DNA of 64,000 bases from Trichormus sp. M33_DOE_039 (GTDB lineage: Bacteria > Cyanobacteriota > Cyanobacteriia > Cyanobacteriales > Nostocaceae), in contig DVDT01000004.1 of the NCBI GenBank assembly GCA_015296085.1, forward strand, positions 124,001 through 188,000, read 5' to 3'. Below the pieces are notes generated by a model. It was not told the origin of the DNA and did no database searches. It worked only from the letters and a program-made list of their open reading frames with translations. This document shows positions 1 to 6,958 of this stretch, piece by piece (positions within the stretch are counted from its first letter, which is position 1; each line of letters starts with the position of its first letter). A program made the position numbers and the translations under genes.

Positions 1-293
1 TGTAAGGTCATTCTTTCGCCATCAGGAATATCTTTTAATCCAGATTCAATATTATTAAAAATTGTGTCTATTTGTTCGCTTCTTAAGGTGGTATGGATAC
101 CACGACACTCAAAACCAAAAACAAAGCAGAATCTATCTTTTTGAGTTCCTTTAGTTAAAATATACGCGCCAACATCGCGCCCATCCAATAGAATACGCAA
201 CATGGTTGATAAATGTAGCGCATCTTCAAAAGGCGTTAATCTATTTTCTTGTCCGGCGATACCGACGCTTTGTTTTCCGATTTTTTGCTTCAT
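1..293 (-). CDS. Partial CDS, N-terminus of a possible VirB4/TraC-like ATPase
   Basis: This reading frame starts with ATG at 293 and runs off the left edge, giving about 97 residues. A GGAAG Shine-Dalgarno-like stretch lies six bases upstream of the ATG and supports this start. The start lies inside the end of the preceding gene (53-nt overlap), which suggests translational coupling. The visible part has alternating hydrophobic stretches and an LKDIPDGERMTLH-type segment that resembles the N-terminal region of conjugative ATPases of the VirB4/TraC family. No Walker motif can be seen because the ORF is truncated. The VirB4 assignment is inferred mainly from position: it follows a VirB3-like and a VirB2-like protein. 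It could also be an unrelated cyanobacterial protein. Confidence 0.45.
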   Translation of the reverse strand, partial: MKQKIGKQSVGIAGQENRLTPFEDALHLSTMLRILLDGRDVGAYILTKGTQKDRFCFVFGFECRGIHTTLRSEQIDTIFNNIESGLKDIPDGERMTL

Positions 294-618
294 GGTTAAC
301 TTCCAACAAGCTTTGATAACGAGCAAAGCCTCTTGTCCAAGTGGGAACTCCAATAAATTTACTTAAGAAACGCCAACTCCTACCACCAGTTAAAATCCAC
401 CAAGTTGCTATCCCCCAACCAGCAATTAGTGCAGTCCATAACCATCTTTGAAAGTCATCAGCAAACAACCCTCCAAAAATTCCATTGATGATAAAATATG
501 AAGCTAAAATAATTACTGTCCAAGGAAATATTTGATCGGCAGGAATTGGCCCTAACGACGGTTGAGAGCCGAGAATTTGATTGACTGGGCGAAAATCTTT
601 TGGCCTTTCCTCAGACAT
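241..618 (-). CDS. Small membrane protein, possibly VirB3-like
   Basis: A 125-residue protein. A hydrophilic N-terminus of about 30 residues is followed by two closely spaced hydrophobic segments (roughly residues 32-53 and 58-78), then a basic C-terminus ending in KRRYRRTRK. Two N-proximal membrane spans in a protein of 100-130 residues fit VirB3, the inner-membrane T4SS subunit. The flanking genes fit VirB2 and VirB4, so the order B2-B3-B4 would match the canonical T4SS arrangement. I recognise no decisive motif, so this stays a topology-and-context inference. The end overlaps the next gene by 53 nt and the preceding gene ends 17 nt upstream, so the three are probably cotranscribed. Confidence 0.5.
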   Translation of the reverse strand: MSEERPKDFRPVNQILGSQPSLGPIPADQIFPWTVIILASYFIINGIFGGLFADDFQRWLWTALIAGWGIATWWILTGGRSWRFLSKFIGVPTWTRGFARYQSLLEVNHEAKNRKTKRRYRRTRK

Positions 619-635
619 AATTAATCAATTTTGCT

Positions 636-1256
636 TCAGTTAGTACTACTATCACCAATCACAAACCCTGTGAGAACATCTGCAACAGTGACAGCTACTA
701 CAACTAATAGAGGAGTTCTAGCCACACTTTGCCAATCTTCGTCTTTACGGACTGCATTGATGACACCAATTAAAGAAATAGCTATGTAAAGTAAGTAAAT
801 TCCTCTTAAAACATTAAATATTAAGCTAACGGCTGCTTGACTATTATTATTGTTTGATGAGCCTTGGGTTAACGTGGTTTTGAAAAAATTCTCTGCTTTA
901 CCAAAAAACTGTGCCTGAGCTGGAACAGCAAAATAATCTAACCAAAATAGGCTGATGATGAAAGCTACTGCTAAAATTTGACAGACAATTAACCACCGTT
1001 GAGGTAAATTTGTATGCTGTCCAATTTGTTGAATGACTGTAGCAATTAAACTACCAGCTAGTAAACAAAACAGCAAAGAAGGACTTTTTAAACTGATCAC
1101 GCTTAAAAATACAGTACAAGCCAATAAAAACGGTACTGATTCAACTAATTGCTGCCACAAAAATTCTAAATTTTTTCTAAATTTAGCAGTACATTGACCT
1201 AATTTGGCTGTTAAAACTTGAGTATTCTTTTTGGCATGAACAATTTGTCTAGGCAT
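636..1256 (-). CDS. Membrane protein with late signal-peptidase-like site, possibly a VirB2-type pilin
   Basis: A 206-residue protein with two hydrophobic segments at about residues 42-75, a third at about 88-110 ending in VPAQAQ (a good AxA signal-peptidase-type site), then a hydrophilic N/S-rich patch and two more hydrophobic segments (about 140-165 and 180-200). The part after AQA, about 90 residues with two membrane spans, has the size and layout of a VirB2/TrbC pilin. The long N-terminal membrane part is unusual for that family. It is the first gene of a minus-strand trio. The function is inferred from layout only and could equally be an uncharacterised cyanobacterial membrane protein. 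Confidence 0.5.
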   Translation of the reverse strand: MPRQIVHAKKNTQVLTAKLGQCTAKFRKNLEFLWQQLVESVPFLLACTVFLSVISLKSPSLLFCLLAGSLIATVIQQIGQHTNLPQRWLIVCQILAVAFIISLFWLDYFAVPAQAQFFGKAENFFKTTLTQGSSNNNNSQAAVSLIFNVLRGIYLLYIAISLIGVINAVRKDEDWQSVARTPLLVVVAVTVADVLTGFVIGDSSTN

Positions 1257-2090
1257 TTACCAATGTCCCTACTAGTTACTGCAAATATGATTTGGTTGCG
1301 AGGTTTAAACTTTGATAATTTAGCATGAGATAACAGTTGTTATTCAAAAACTTATATGTCCTCATTTAGAATATCTACCCATACCATTGAGTATTGTTAA
1401 AATTTAGTTAACAGCATCTTAATATTACGTTAAATAAAGGGTTTATATGTCCGATAGATGCGTGTAGATCTTGTGGCAAGAGTTAGATAGTAAGCTAAAA
1501 ATGATGCCGAATGGCATGAGAGACAAAATAAATTCTTTTGGGCATAGCTATCAATTTTTAATAATAGTTTCTGCAATCAGTAGGCTAATTCGTGATAAGA
1601 TGGGAACCGATATTGAAATTGACATTAAGAGTAAATTAGTCAATCTCCATAACCATAATCACCTCTTATACTTTCTCATCACAGGTAAGAGTTTTAGTGC
1701 AAGTAAGTGTATTCAACACCATTAAGATATTCCAGAGGCTTAAAGGCTCTAAGTAAGAACGTTGATGATTAAACTGTAGTAATCTGGCGATCGCCTCACC
1801 GATAACCTTTGCACTAGGTTACTGGATAGGGTGTAAAATGTCCAGTCTAAAAAGCTACTAATTCAAACCCTGAGCCTGCTTGCTATCTGAGTTGATCGTT
1901 TTACATCCTACAACCCATCTGCACCCTTGATTTTTGGTTTTGAATATTGTGTCTGCACACTTATGAGCTGCATCATCAGCAGTGCGCCATCTGTGACAAA
2001 TATCAGCCCCTGTTTCATGAAAGCCATAGGTAATAGCTACAATCATGGCAGAATGAGACCAGGTATCACAATTAGATCAAACCAGCAATA
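1257..2090. other. Intergenic stretch with two doubtful small ORFs
   Basis: This AT-rich stretch of about 830 bases holds the promoter region of the minus-strand trio and of the downstream SDR gene. A TTG-started plus-strand frame at 1471-1725 and the minus-strand frame at 1858-2046 are the only ORFs of note. I see no repeat array, tRNA or clear terminator. Confidence 0.5.
1858..2046 (-). CDS. Hypothetical small protein, 62 aa
   Basis: An ATG-started frame of 62 codons containing three Cys and several His (GADICHRW, HKCAD, GCRWVVGCK). The composition looks protein-like rather than random, but I recognise no family. It would be transcribed divergently from the SDR gene starting at 2091, 45 bases away. 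Codon content gives weak support only, and it may be a chance ORF. Confidence 0.3.
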   Translation of the reverse strand: MIVAITYGFHETGADICHRWRTADDAAHKCADTIFKTKNQGCRWVVGCKTINSDSKQAQGLN

Positions 2091-3068
2091 ATGAAACACC
2101 TTGAGGGGAAAGTGGCATTAGTCACAGGTGCAACCAGGGGTCTGGGCAAGGGAATTGCCATTGGACTCGGTGAAGCAGGAGCAACTGTATATATTACAGG
2201 ACGCAGGTTAAACCAAAACTCTAGTGATGATATTGCAGGTAGTCTGAGTGAGACGCAAGCAGCTGTAGAACAAGCGGGTGGTGTTTGTATTCCCGTCCAG
2301 TTAGACCACAGCGACGATGAGCAAGTGCGGTTACTGTTTGAGCGCATCCAAGATGAGCAACAGGGAAAACTCGACTTATTAGTGAATAATGTATATGCAG
2401 GAGTCCAGGCATTAAAAGACGCTCAAGGTAGACCCTTTTGGGAGTGTGAGCCGAGTTTGTGGGATGCTTGTAACAATGTGGGTTTGCGTAGTCATTATAT
2501 AGCCAGTGTGTTTGCTACCCGGATGATGGCACAGCAAAAACAGGGGTTAATTTGCAATATTTCCTCTTGGGGCGGTCTTTCCTATATATTTGGTGCGGCT
2601 TATGGTGCTGGTAAATCAGGATGCGATCGCCTAACATCTGATATGGCCGTAGAACTCAAGCCATACAATATCACTGCTCTTTCCATCTGGCCGGGAATCG
2701 TGGGTACAGAACTCTTTTCTACCCTCGCCACCGAAATGGCACAGCAAGAAATTACTAATCCAACCAACTCAGTCATTAGTGAGCGATACAACTGGGAAAC
2801 GCCTCTATTAACAGGAAGAGTCATCGCCCAATTAGCGACTGAAGCAAACATCATCCGCCGCACAGGACACGTGCAGGTTGTAGCCGAATTAGCCCAACAA
2901 TACGGAATAGTCGATCAAGATGGCAACTTACCCGCATCTCTCCGTTCCCTACGTTTTCTCATCCCTGCTGCAATACCCAGCCTGAGAAAAAACCCTTGGC
3001 TCATCCCAGATATTAAAGTCCCTTGGTCACTCTTACTCTTAACCGCCCTGCAATCCCCTAAGATTTGA
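2091..3068 (+). CDS. SDR-family oxidoreductase (DHRS1-like)
   Basis: A 325-residue short-chain dehydrogenase/reductase that probably oxidises or reduces a carbonyl/hydroxyl group using NAD(P)H in the cytoplasm; the substrate is unknown. The nucleotide-binding TGATRGLG motif is at residues 13-20, an NNVYAG motif replaces the usual NNAG, and the catalytic YGAGK (Tyr-x3-Lys) follows a Ser-containing NISSWGG strand. Its length exceeds a classical SDR (about 250 aa) because of a C-terminal extension, as in the DHRS1 branch. It lies 170 bases upstream of a second SDR and a flavin monooxygenase on the same strand, separated by a palindromic repeat, so it may act on related lipophilic substrates. The ATG follows an AT-rich leader with no strong ribosome binding site. 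Confidence 0.85.
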   Translation: MKHLEGKVALVTGATRGLGKGIAIGLGEAGATVYITGRRLNQNSSDDIAGSLSETQAAVEQAGGVCIPVQLDHSDDEQVRLLFERIQDEQQGKLDLLVNNVYAGVQALKDAQGRPFWECEPSLWDACNNVGLRSHYIASVFATRMMAQQKQGLICNISSWGGLSYIFGAAYGAGKSGCDRLTSDMAVELKPYNITALSIWPGIVGTELFSTLATEMAQQEITNPTNSVISERYNWETPLLTGRVIAQLATEANIIRRTGHVQVVAELAQQYGIVDQDGNLPASLRSLRFLIPAAIPSLRKNPWLIPDIKVPWSLLLLTALQSPKI

Positions 3069-3085
3069 AAAGACTTATACCAATG

Positions 3086-3158
3086 TTTGTAGTGAGGACT
3101 TCAGTCCTATCCCTTGACGACACACTGCAAAATCAGGACTAAAGTCCTGACTACGAAC
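3086..3158. repeat. Dispersed inverted repeat with nested palindromes (copy 1)
   Basis: Two imperfect inverted arms, at 3086-3108 and 3135-3158, match each other as reverse complements at about 20 of 24 positions. Each arm is itself palindromic around AGGACT/AGTCCT. A related element lies at 21863-21915. It sits between two cotranscribed SDR genes and could fold into a strong RNA hairpin. Confidence 0.75.
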
Positions 3159-3238
3159 TTAAAACCACTTGTGTAAGTTCTGTGTGAATTTTAAATTTTG
3201 AATACTTCAACAAGCTCAGTACAAGTTTTGAATTTTAA

Positions 3239-4063
3239 ATGACTCAACTATCCCAAGCCGTTATTCTGATTACTGGTGCATCCGGTGGATTTGGACAGGA
3301 ATTAACTCGACAGTTGTTAGAAGCAGGTAGCCGACTAATTCTTACGGATATCGATGAAACTGTCTTGCGTCAACGAGTCGCAGAAATTCAACCACAAGTC
3401 AAAACTGGTGAAGTGCTAGCTTGTCTAGCTGCTGATTTGTCTACACGCACAGGATGCGAAACTCTTTATCATCAAGTCAGAGCTTTAGACATCCCCGTTG
3501 ATATTTTAATTAACAATGCTGGCATTGGCTTATTTGGTCGCATGGATGAAGTTCCGAGCGAGAAATGGGAACTTCTCATGCAGGTAAATCTCCTCTCCCC
3601 AATGCGGTTAAGTGCCTTATTTGCAGCTGATATGATTACTCGCCGCCGTGGACATATTGTGAATATATCTTCCTTAGCGGGGTGGGTAGCATTTGGGGGG
3701 ATGGCTCATTATGCAACTAGCAAATTTGGCTTGCGTGGATTTAGTGAAGGACTGTTCCAAGAAGTCAAAGACTACAATGTGAAAGTGACAGCAGTTTATC
3801 CTTTCTTTAGTCGTACTCCCATTCTGGAATCAGAACGTTATGGCACTCTTGCCCAAGAATTTCAGGGTTTTCCAGAAGACATGGTGACAGACCCCGCCGA
3901 TGTCATGCGTGCCACAATTCAAGCAATTGTTCGCAATCAACTGCACGTATTTCCGGATAAGACGGCTAAAACTGTGCATCTGCTTAAAAGATATTTTCCC
4001 CAGTTGCTTGACAGAATTAATGCTGGGTTTGGTAGGAGGTTCAAAAGTGGTGACAGTAAGTAA
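3239..4063 (+). CDS. SDR-family NAD(P)-dependent oxidoreductase
   Basis: A 274-residue classical SDR. The dinucleotide-binding motif TGASGGFG is at residues 13-20, NNAG is at about 91-94, the catalytic Ser lies in NISSL, and the active-site YATSK (Tyr-x3-Lys) is followed by FGLRGFSEGL. The length is slightly above a minimal SDR because of a C-terminal segment after the cofactor domain. The last codons overlap the GTG start of the flavin monooxygenase, and an AGGAGG ribosome site for that gene lies inside this coding region, so the two are translated as a pair. The pairing of an SDR with a Baeyer-Villiger/FMO-type enzyme suggests successive oxidation of an alcohol or ketone, but the substrate cannot be read from the sequence. 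Confidence 0.88.
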   Translation: MTQLSQAVILITGASGGFGQELTRQLLEAGSRLILTDIDETVLRQRVAEIQPQVKTGEVLACLAADLSTRTGCETLYHQVRALDIPVDILINNAGIGLFGRMDEVPSEKWELLMQVNLLSPMRLSALFAADMITRRRGHIVNISSLAGWVAFGGMAHYATSKFGLRGFSEGLFQEVKDYNVKVTAVYPFFSRTPILESERYGTLAQEFQGFPEDMVTDPADVMRATIQAIVRNQLHVFPDKTAKTVHLLKRYFPQLLDRINAGFGRRFKSGDSK

Positions 4064-5384
4064 TGTAAGTACAACTCAAAACCTAGTCGCTACCACAGAC
4101 AAACATCTAATTATCGGGGCTGGATTTGTGGGATTAGGTATGGCTCAAGCACTCCAAGCTGCTAATATTCCCTACGATCAAGTAGATGCCAGTGATGATA
4201 TCGGTGGTAATTGGTATCATGGCGTGTATGAAACTGCACATATCATATCTTCCCGCAAGATTACCCAATTTACCTATTTCCCCATGCCCGATAGTTATCC
4301 CGACTTTCCCAGCGCACAAAATATGCGGGATTACTTAAACTCTTTTGCTGATCATTTTGACTTGCGGCGACACATAGAATTGAATCGGACAGTCAGCTAT
4401 GTCCGTCCAGTCGAGAATAACCTGTGGGAAGTCACATTGAACAACGGGGAACAACGCCTGTATAAAGGGGTGTTAATCTGCAATGGTCATCACTGGTGCA
4501 AACGGTTTCCCCAATTCCAGGGAGAATTTAACGGTGAAATTATCCATTCCAAAGATTACAAACACCCTAATCAACTGCGTGGGAAACGAGTGTTAGTGAT
4601 TGGTGCTGGTAACTCCGCTTGTGATATCGCAGCTGAGGCGGCGCGTGTGGGTGCTAAGTGTGTTTTGAGTATGCGCGAATCAGTGTGGTTCATCCCCAAA
4701 TCCTTTGCGGGAGTTCCCGTTGCTGATTTAATTAAATGGTGGATGCCGGAATGGTGGCAAAGGCTAACAGCGCACCTCATCATCCGTTTGACCTTCGGTA
4801 AGCATCAAGATTATGGTTTACCCACACCCCAACACCGAATTTTTGAGAAACACCCAACAATCAATAATGAAGTTCCCTACTACATCAAACATGGACGCAT
4901 CATTACCAAACCTGCTGTGAGTCGCTTAGATGGTGAAGCAGTGGAATTTGTTGATGGTAGTCGAGAAGCATTTGATTTGATTGTTTGTTGTACAGGTTAT
5001 TATGTCGCTTATCCCTTTCTACCCCCAGAACTTCAGCGCGTTGAAGGTGCAGTGGTTAAATGTTATGGTGGCGCGTTTTTAGATGATTATAAAGGACTGT
5101 ATTTTATTGGTTCGGGACAAGCCAGAGGCGGTGTAGGTTCACTAATTTCCGCTTATGGTCAGTTTTTTACCCGTCAACTTAAACTCCAAGATGAAATTAA
5201 TGTGCCGATGGGTTTAGTGCTGAAAGAAATGGGACAACAGTTACCCCAAACCCATCTTTCCGATCCGCAGCAGGTTTTTAGACAATTGAAAATAGCTAAT
5301 ATTTTGTTTAACTACATTGTTAAAAAAGCCCATCAAGTTGAGCGTCACTATCCCCACTTTCAGAATCAGGTAATACACGATTAA
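4047..5384 (+). CDS. Flavin-containing monooxygenase / Baeyer-Villiger-type monooxygenase
   Basis: About 445 residues, taking a GTG at 4047 (a second GTG follows at 4050) with AGGAGGT at 4034-4040 as ribosome binding site. The longer frame back to 3900 lies within the SDR gene and has no family similarity, so I rejected it. The FAD-binding GAGFVG motif is near the N-terminus, the NADPH-binding GAGNSA motif is central, and the FMO fingerprint FxGxxxHxxxY is present as FQGEFNGEIIHSKDYK. These support oxygenation of a soft nucleophile or ketone using NADPH and O2. The gene overlaps the upstream SDR by 17 bases. The combination resembles bacterial FMO-SDR operons such as mycobacterial mymA; that comparison is from memory. 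Confidence 0.85.
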   Translation: MVTVSNVSTTQNLVATTDKHLIIGAGFVGLGMAQALQAANIPYDQVDASDDIGGNWYHGVYETAHIISSRKITQFTYFPMPDSYPDFPSAQNMRDYLNSFADHFDLRRHIELNRTVSYVRPVENNLWEVTLNNGEQRLYKGVLICNGHHWCKRFPQFQGEFNGEIIHSKDYKHPNQLRGKRVLVIGAGNSACDIAAEAARVGAKCVLSMRESVWFIPKSFAGVPVADLIKWWMPEWWQRLTAHLIIRLTFGKHQDYGLPTPQHRIFEKHPTINNEVPYYIKHGRIITKPAVSRLDGEAVEFVDGSREAFDLIVCCTGYYVAYPFLPPELQRVEGAVVKCYGGAFLDDYKGLYFIGSGQARGGVGSLISAYGQFFTRQLKLQDEINVPMGLVLKEMGQQLPQTHLSDPQQVFRQLKIANILFNYIVKKAHQVERHYPHFQNQVIHD

Positions 5385-5540
5385 ACACACATTGTCATGG
5401 CAATATCCTTTCAATAATACTTGCATCACCCCATTGAGTGATCTGAGAACATTTCAACATCAAAAATGCTTCACCTGTTTGATAGAGGGAGCTAACAAAT
5501 TCACTAGTGAAGATGTTAATAACCTCTAGTGGTGGTAAAA

Positions 5541-5738
5541 ATGGCTAAGGCAAACCCAGTGCAAATCCAGAAACACTTAAAAGGTGTTGACTATCCAGCC
5601 AATAAGCAAGACTTAATTCAGCACGCTCAACAGCAGGGTGCCGATCGCAATATAATTTCCCTCTTGGAGAAATTACCAGAAGATGAAGAGTTTGACACCC
5701 CAACGGACGTTAATAAGGCCATAGGCGAGATAGATTAG
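5541..5738 (+). CDS. DUF2795-like small protein
   Basis: A 65-residue protein from the ATG at 5541 (in-frame GTGs at 5529 and 5532 are less likely starts). It has the pattern VQIQKHLKGVDYPANKQDL...ADRNIISLLEKLPEDEEFDTPTDV, characteristic of the DUF2795 family: a small helical domain, possibly nucleic-acid or protein binding, with no established function. It stands alone between the monooxygenase gene and a repeat-rich intergenic region. Confidence 0.75.
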   Translation: MAKANPVQIQKHLKGVDYPANKQDLIQHAQQQGADRNIISLLEKLPEDEEFDTPTDVNKAIGEID

Positions 5739-5826
5739 GGTTGACATCTGCTGAAAAGTATAATTTTTGAGGGTTGGTAATGGGATGTGCAACTTATTAT
5801 TGAAATCCCTCTCCCAACCTCTTGTG

Positions 5827-5895
5827 CCAGTTGCTACAACGGGGAGAACCCCACGCCAGGAAAGCTCAAGTCGGGAAACCCTCCCACGCAACTGG
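5827..5895. repeat. Palindromic dispersed repeat ending in CCAGTTGC/GCAACTGG
   Basis: The ends CCAGTTGC (5827-5834) and GCAACTGG (5888-5895) are perfect inverted repeats. The interior carries GCTCAAGTCGGGAAACC, which recurs at 6891-6907 and, on the opposite strand and slightly diverged, at 32325-32364. This is a small non-coding dispersed repeat, probably mobilised in trans. Confidence 0.7.
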
Positions 5896-5924
5896 CTACC
5901 CTGCAAGGAAGGCGGCTTTGATTC

Positions 5925-5967
5925 TTGCTCCCCTTCCCTGGTAGGGAAGGGGGTGGGGGTTAGGTTT
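5925..5967. repeat. Dispersed palindromic repeat, CTTCCCT/AGGGAAG core (copy 1)
   Basis: CCCCTTCCCTGGTAGGGAAG forms a short hairpin followed by a G-rich tract. The reverse complement of this block, including the flanking TAACCCCC tract, is present at 6725-6763, so the two copies lie in opposite orientation on either side of moaC and tRNA-Arg. Confidence 0.7.
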
Positions 5968-6013
5968 GAAAAAAAGCAGCACTCAGCATTAATTACCAAC
6001 CCAACGTAAAAAA

Positions 6014-6517
6014 TCAATGGGGGTTAAGATAATCTCCTGATTTACCCCCTGTTTTACTAATTAATCGAATCGCTTCAATTTGTATCGACTTTTCTAAGGC
6101 TTTTGCCATATCGTACAAAGTCAACGCTGCCACAGAAACAGCTGTTAAAGCTTCCATTTCTACGCCGGTTTCGGCTTTAGTTTTGACTGTAGCCTGAATT
6201 TGATAACCAGGTAGTTCGGGATCGGCTGTAATTTCGACGGTGACTTTTTGCAGTGGTAAGGGGTGACACAGAGGAATCAAATTCGATGTCTGTTTAGCCG
6301 CCATAATCCCAGCTATCCGCGCTGTGGCTAAAACATCACCTTTAGGAGTGTTTCCGGCTTGAATCGCTGCTAAGGTTTCTGGGAGCATCCGCACTTGGGC
6401 AGCAGCTACAGCTTCCCTAACTGTAGTGGCTTTCGCTGACACGTCTACCATCTGTGCTTGTCCCTGGCTATCAAGGTGAGTGAGGTTTGCAGAATTTTTT
6501 GGAAAAGTGTCTTGCAT
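6014..6517 (-). CDS. moaC: Cyclic pyranopterin monophosphate synthase MoaC
   Basis: A 167-residue protein of the usual MoaC length. MoaC converts the MoaA product to cyclic pyranopterin monophosphate, an early step of molybdenum cofactor synthesis in the cytoplasm. Diagnostic stretches are the N-terminal [16 protein letters not shown], the substrate-site [15 protein letters not shown] and the C-terminal [21 protein letters not shown]. The ATG at 6517 gives a normal N-terminus. No other moa gene is adjacent. The gene is divergent from tRNA-Arg, whose 5' end is about 40 bases from the moaC start. Confidence 0.95.
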   Translation of the reverse strand: MQDTFPKNSANLTHLDSQGQAQMVDVSAKATTVREAVAAAQVRMLPETLAAIQAGNTPKGDVLATARIAGIMAAKQTSNLIPLCHPLPLQKVTVEITADPELPGYQIQATVKTKAETGVEMEALTAVSVAALTLYDMAKALEKSIQIEAIRLISKTGGKSGDYLNPH

Positions 6518-6554
6518 TATTCTCTAAGGAAGTGTTACTATATATTTCTTGTAA

Positions 6555-6628
6555 GGGCGTGTAGCTCAGTGGACTAGAGCACGTGGCTACGGACCACGGT
6601 GTCGGGGGTTCGAATCCCTCCTCGCCCG
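6555..6628 (+). tRNA. tRNA-Arg (anticodon ACG)
   Basis: A 74-base cloverleaf. The acceptor arms are 6555-6561 and 6621-6627 with discriminator G6628, and the CCA end is not encoded. The D-arm contains GTAGCTCAGTGG. The anticodon stem GTGG/CCAC encloses the loop CTACGGA with anticodon ACG at 6589-6591, and the T-arm GGGGGTTCGAATCCCTC is canonical. One T-T mismatch sits at acceptor position 6. A34 would be converted to inosine by TadA, as is usual for bacterial tRNA-Arg(ACG). Confidence 0.95.
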
Positions 6629-6658
6629 TTTAGAAAGGCAACAGCGAAAAGATAAAAG

Positions 6659-6687
6659 GCAAAAGTTCAGAAGACTTTTGCTTTTTT
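6659..6687 (+). terminator. Rho-independent terminator after tRNA-Arg
   Basis: GCAAAAGT (6659-6666) pairs with ACTTTTGC (6674-6681) around a 7-base loop and is followed by six T, about 30 bases after the tRNA. Confidence 0.7.
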
Positions 6688-6724
6688 AGTTGATTAGCTA
6701 ACGCGGTGTGAAACTTTTGCCTCG

Positions 6725-6763
6725 ACCTAACCCCCAGCCCCTTCCCTACTAGGGAAGGGGAGT
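6725..6763. repeat. Dispersed palindromic repeat, CTTCCCT/AGGGAAG core (copy 2)
   Basis: CCCCTTCCCTACTAGGGAAG with a preceding TAACCCCCAG tract. It is the inverted counterpart of the element at 5925-5967. Confidence 0.7.
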
Positions 6764-6807
6764 AATAATTAAAGTTTCTCTCGTTGCAGAAAAGGGATTT
6801 CAAGAAT

Positions 6808-6941
6808 AAGTAGCCGTCATGAACTGCGTACATAAGAAAACACGAAAAAGTCTTTCCCCTACACCCCTATACCCTTACACACGGCAGTTTGCTCAAGTCG
6901 GGAAACCCGCCCACGCAACTGCCTCCCCTACACCCTTTTTT
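6808..6941. repeat. Long dispersed repeat interrupted by a second palindromic repeat (copy 1)
   Basis: Positions 6808-6858 match 21762-21812 at about 48 of 51 bases (AAGTAGCCGTCATGAACTGC at the start), and a shared AAGTCAG tail lies at 6932-6938. In this copy a 41-base palindrome (6883-6923, GGCAGTT ... AACTGCC) and C-rich tandem repeats lie between the two shared parts, whereas in the copy at 21762 the parts are nearly contiguous. Confidence 0.75.
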
Positions 6942-6958
6942 CAAGTCAGCACATCGTA

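Noticed and set aside
1471-1725. 84-codon plus-strand ORF beginning with TTG
   Set aside because: No ATG at the start, no ribosome site, no recognisable family and AT-rich composition like the surrounding intergenic DNA.
5767-6009. Plus- and minus-strand ORFs between the DUF2795 gene and moaC
   Set aside because: Both are translations of dispersed GC-rich repeats (CCAGTTGC palindrome and AGGGAAG hairpin).
6555-6700. Possible integrated element at tRNA-Arg
   Set aside because: No direct repeat of the tRNA 3' end and no integrase were found in the window.
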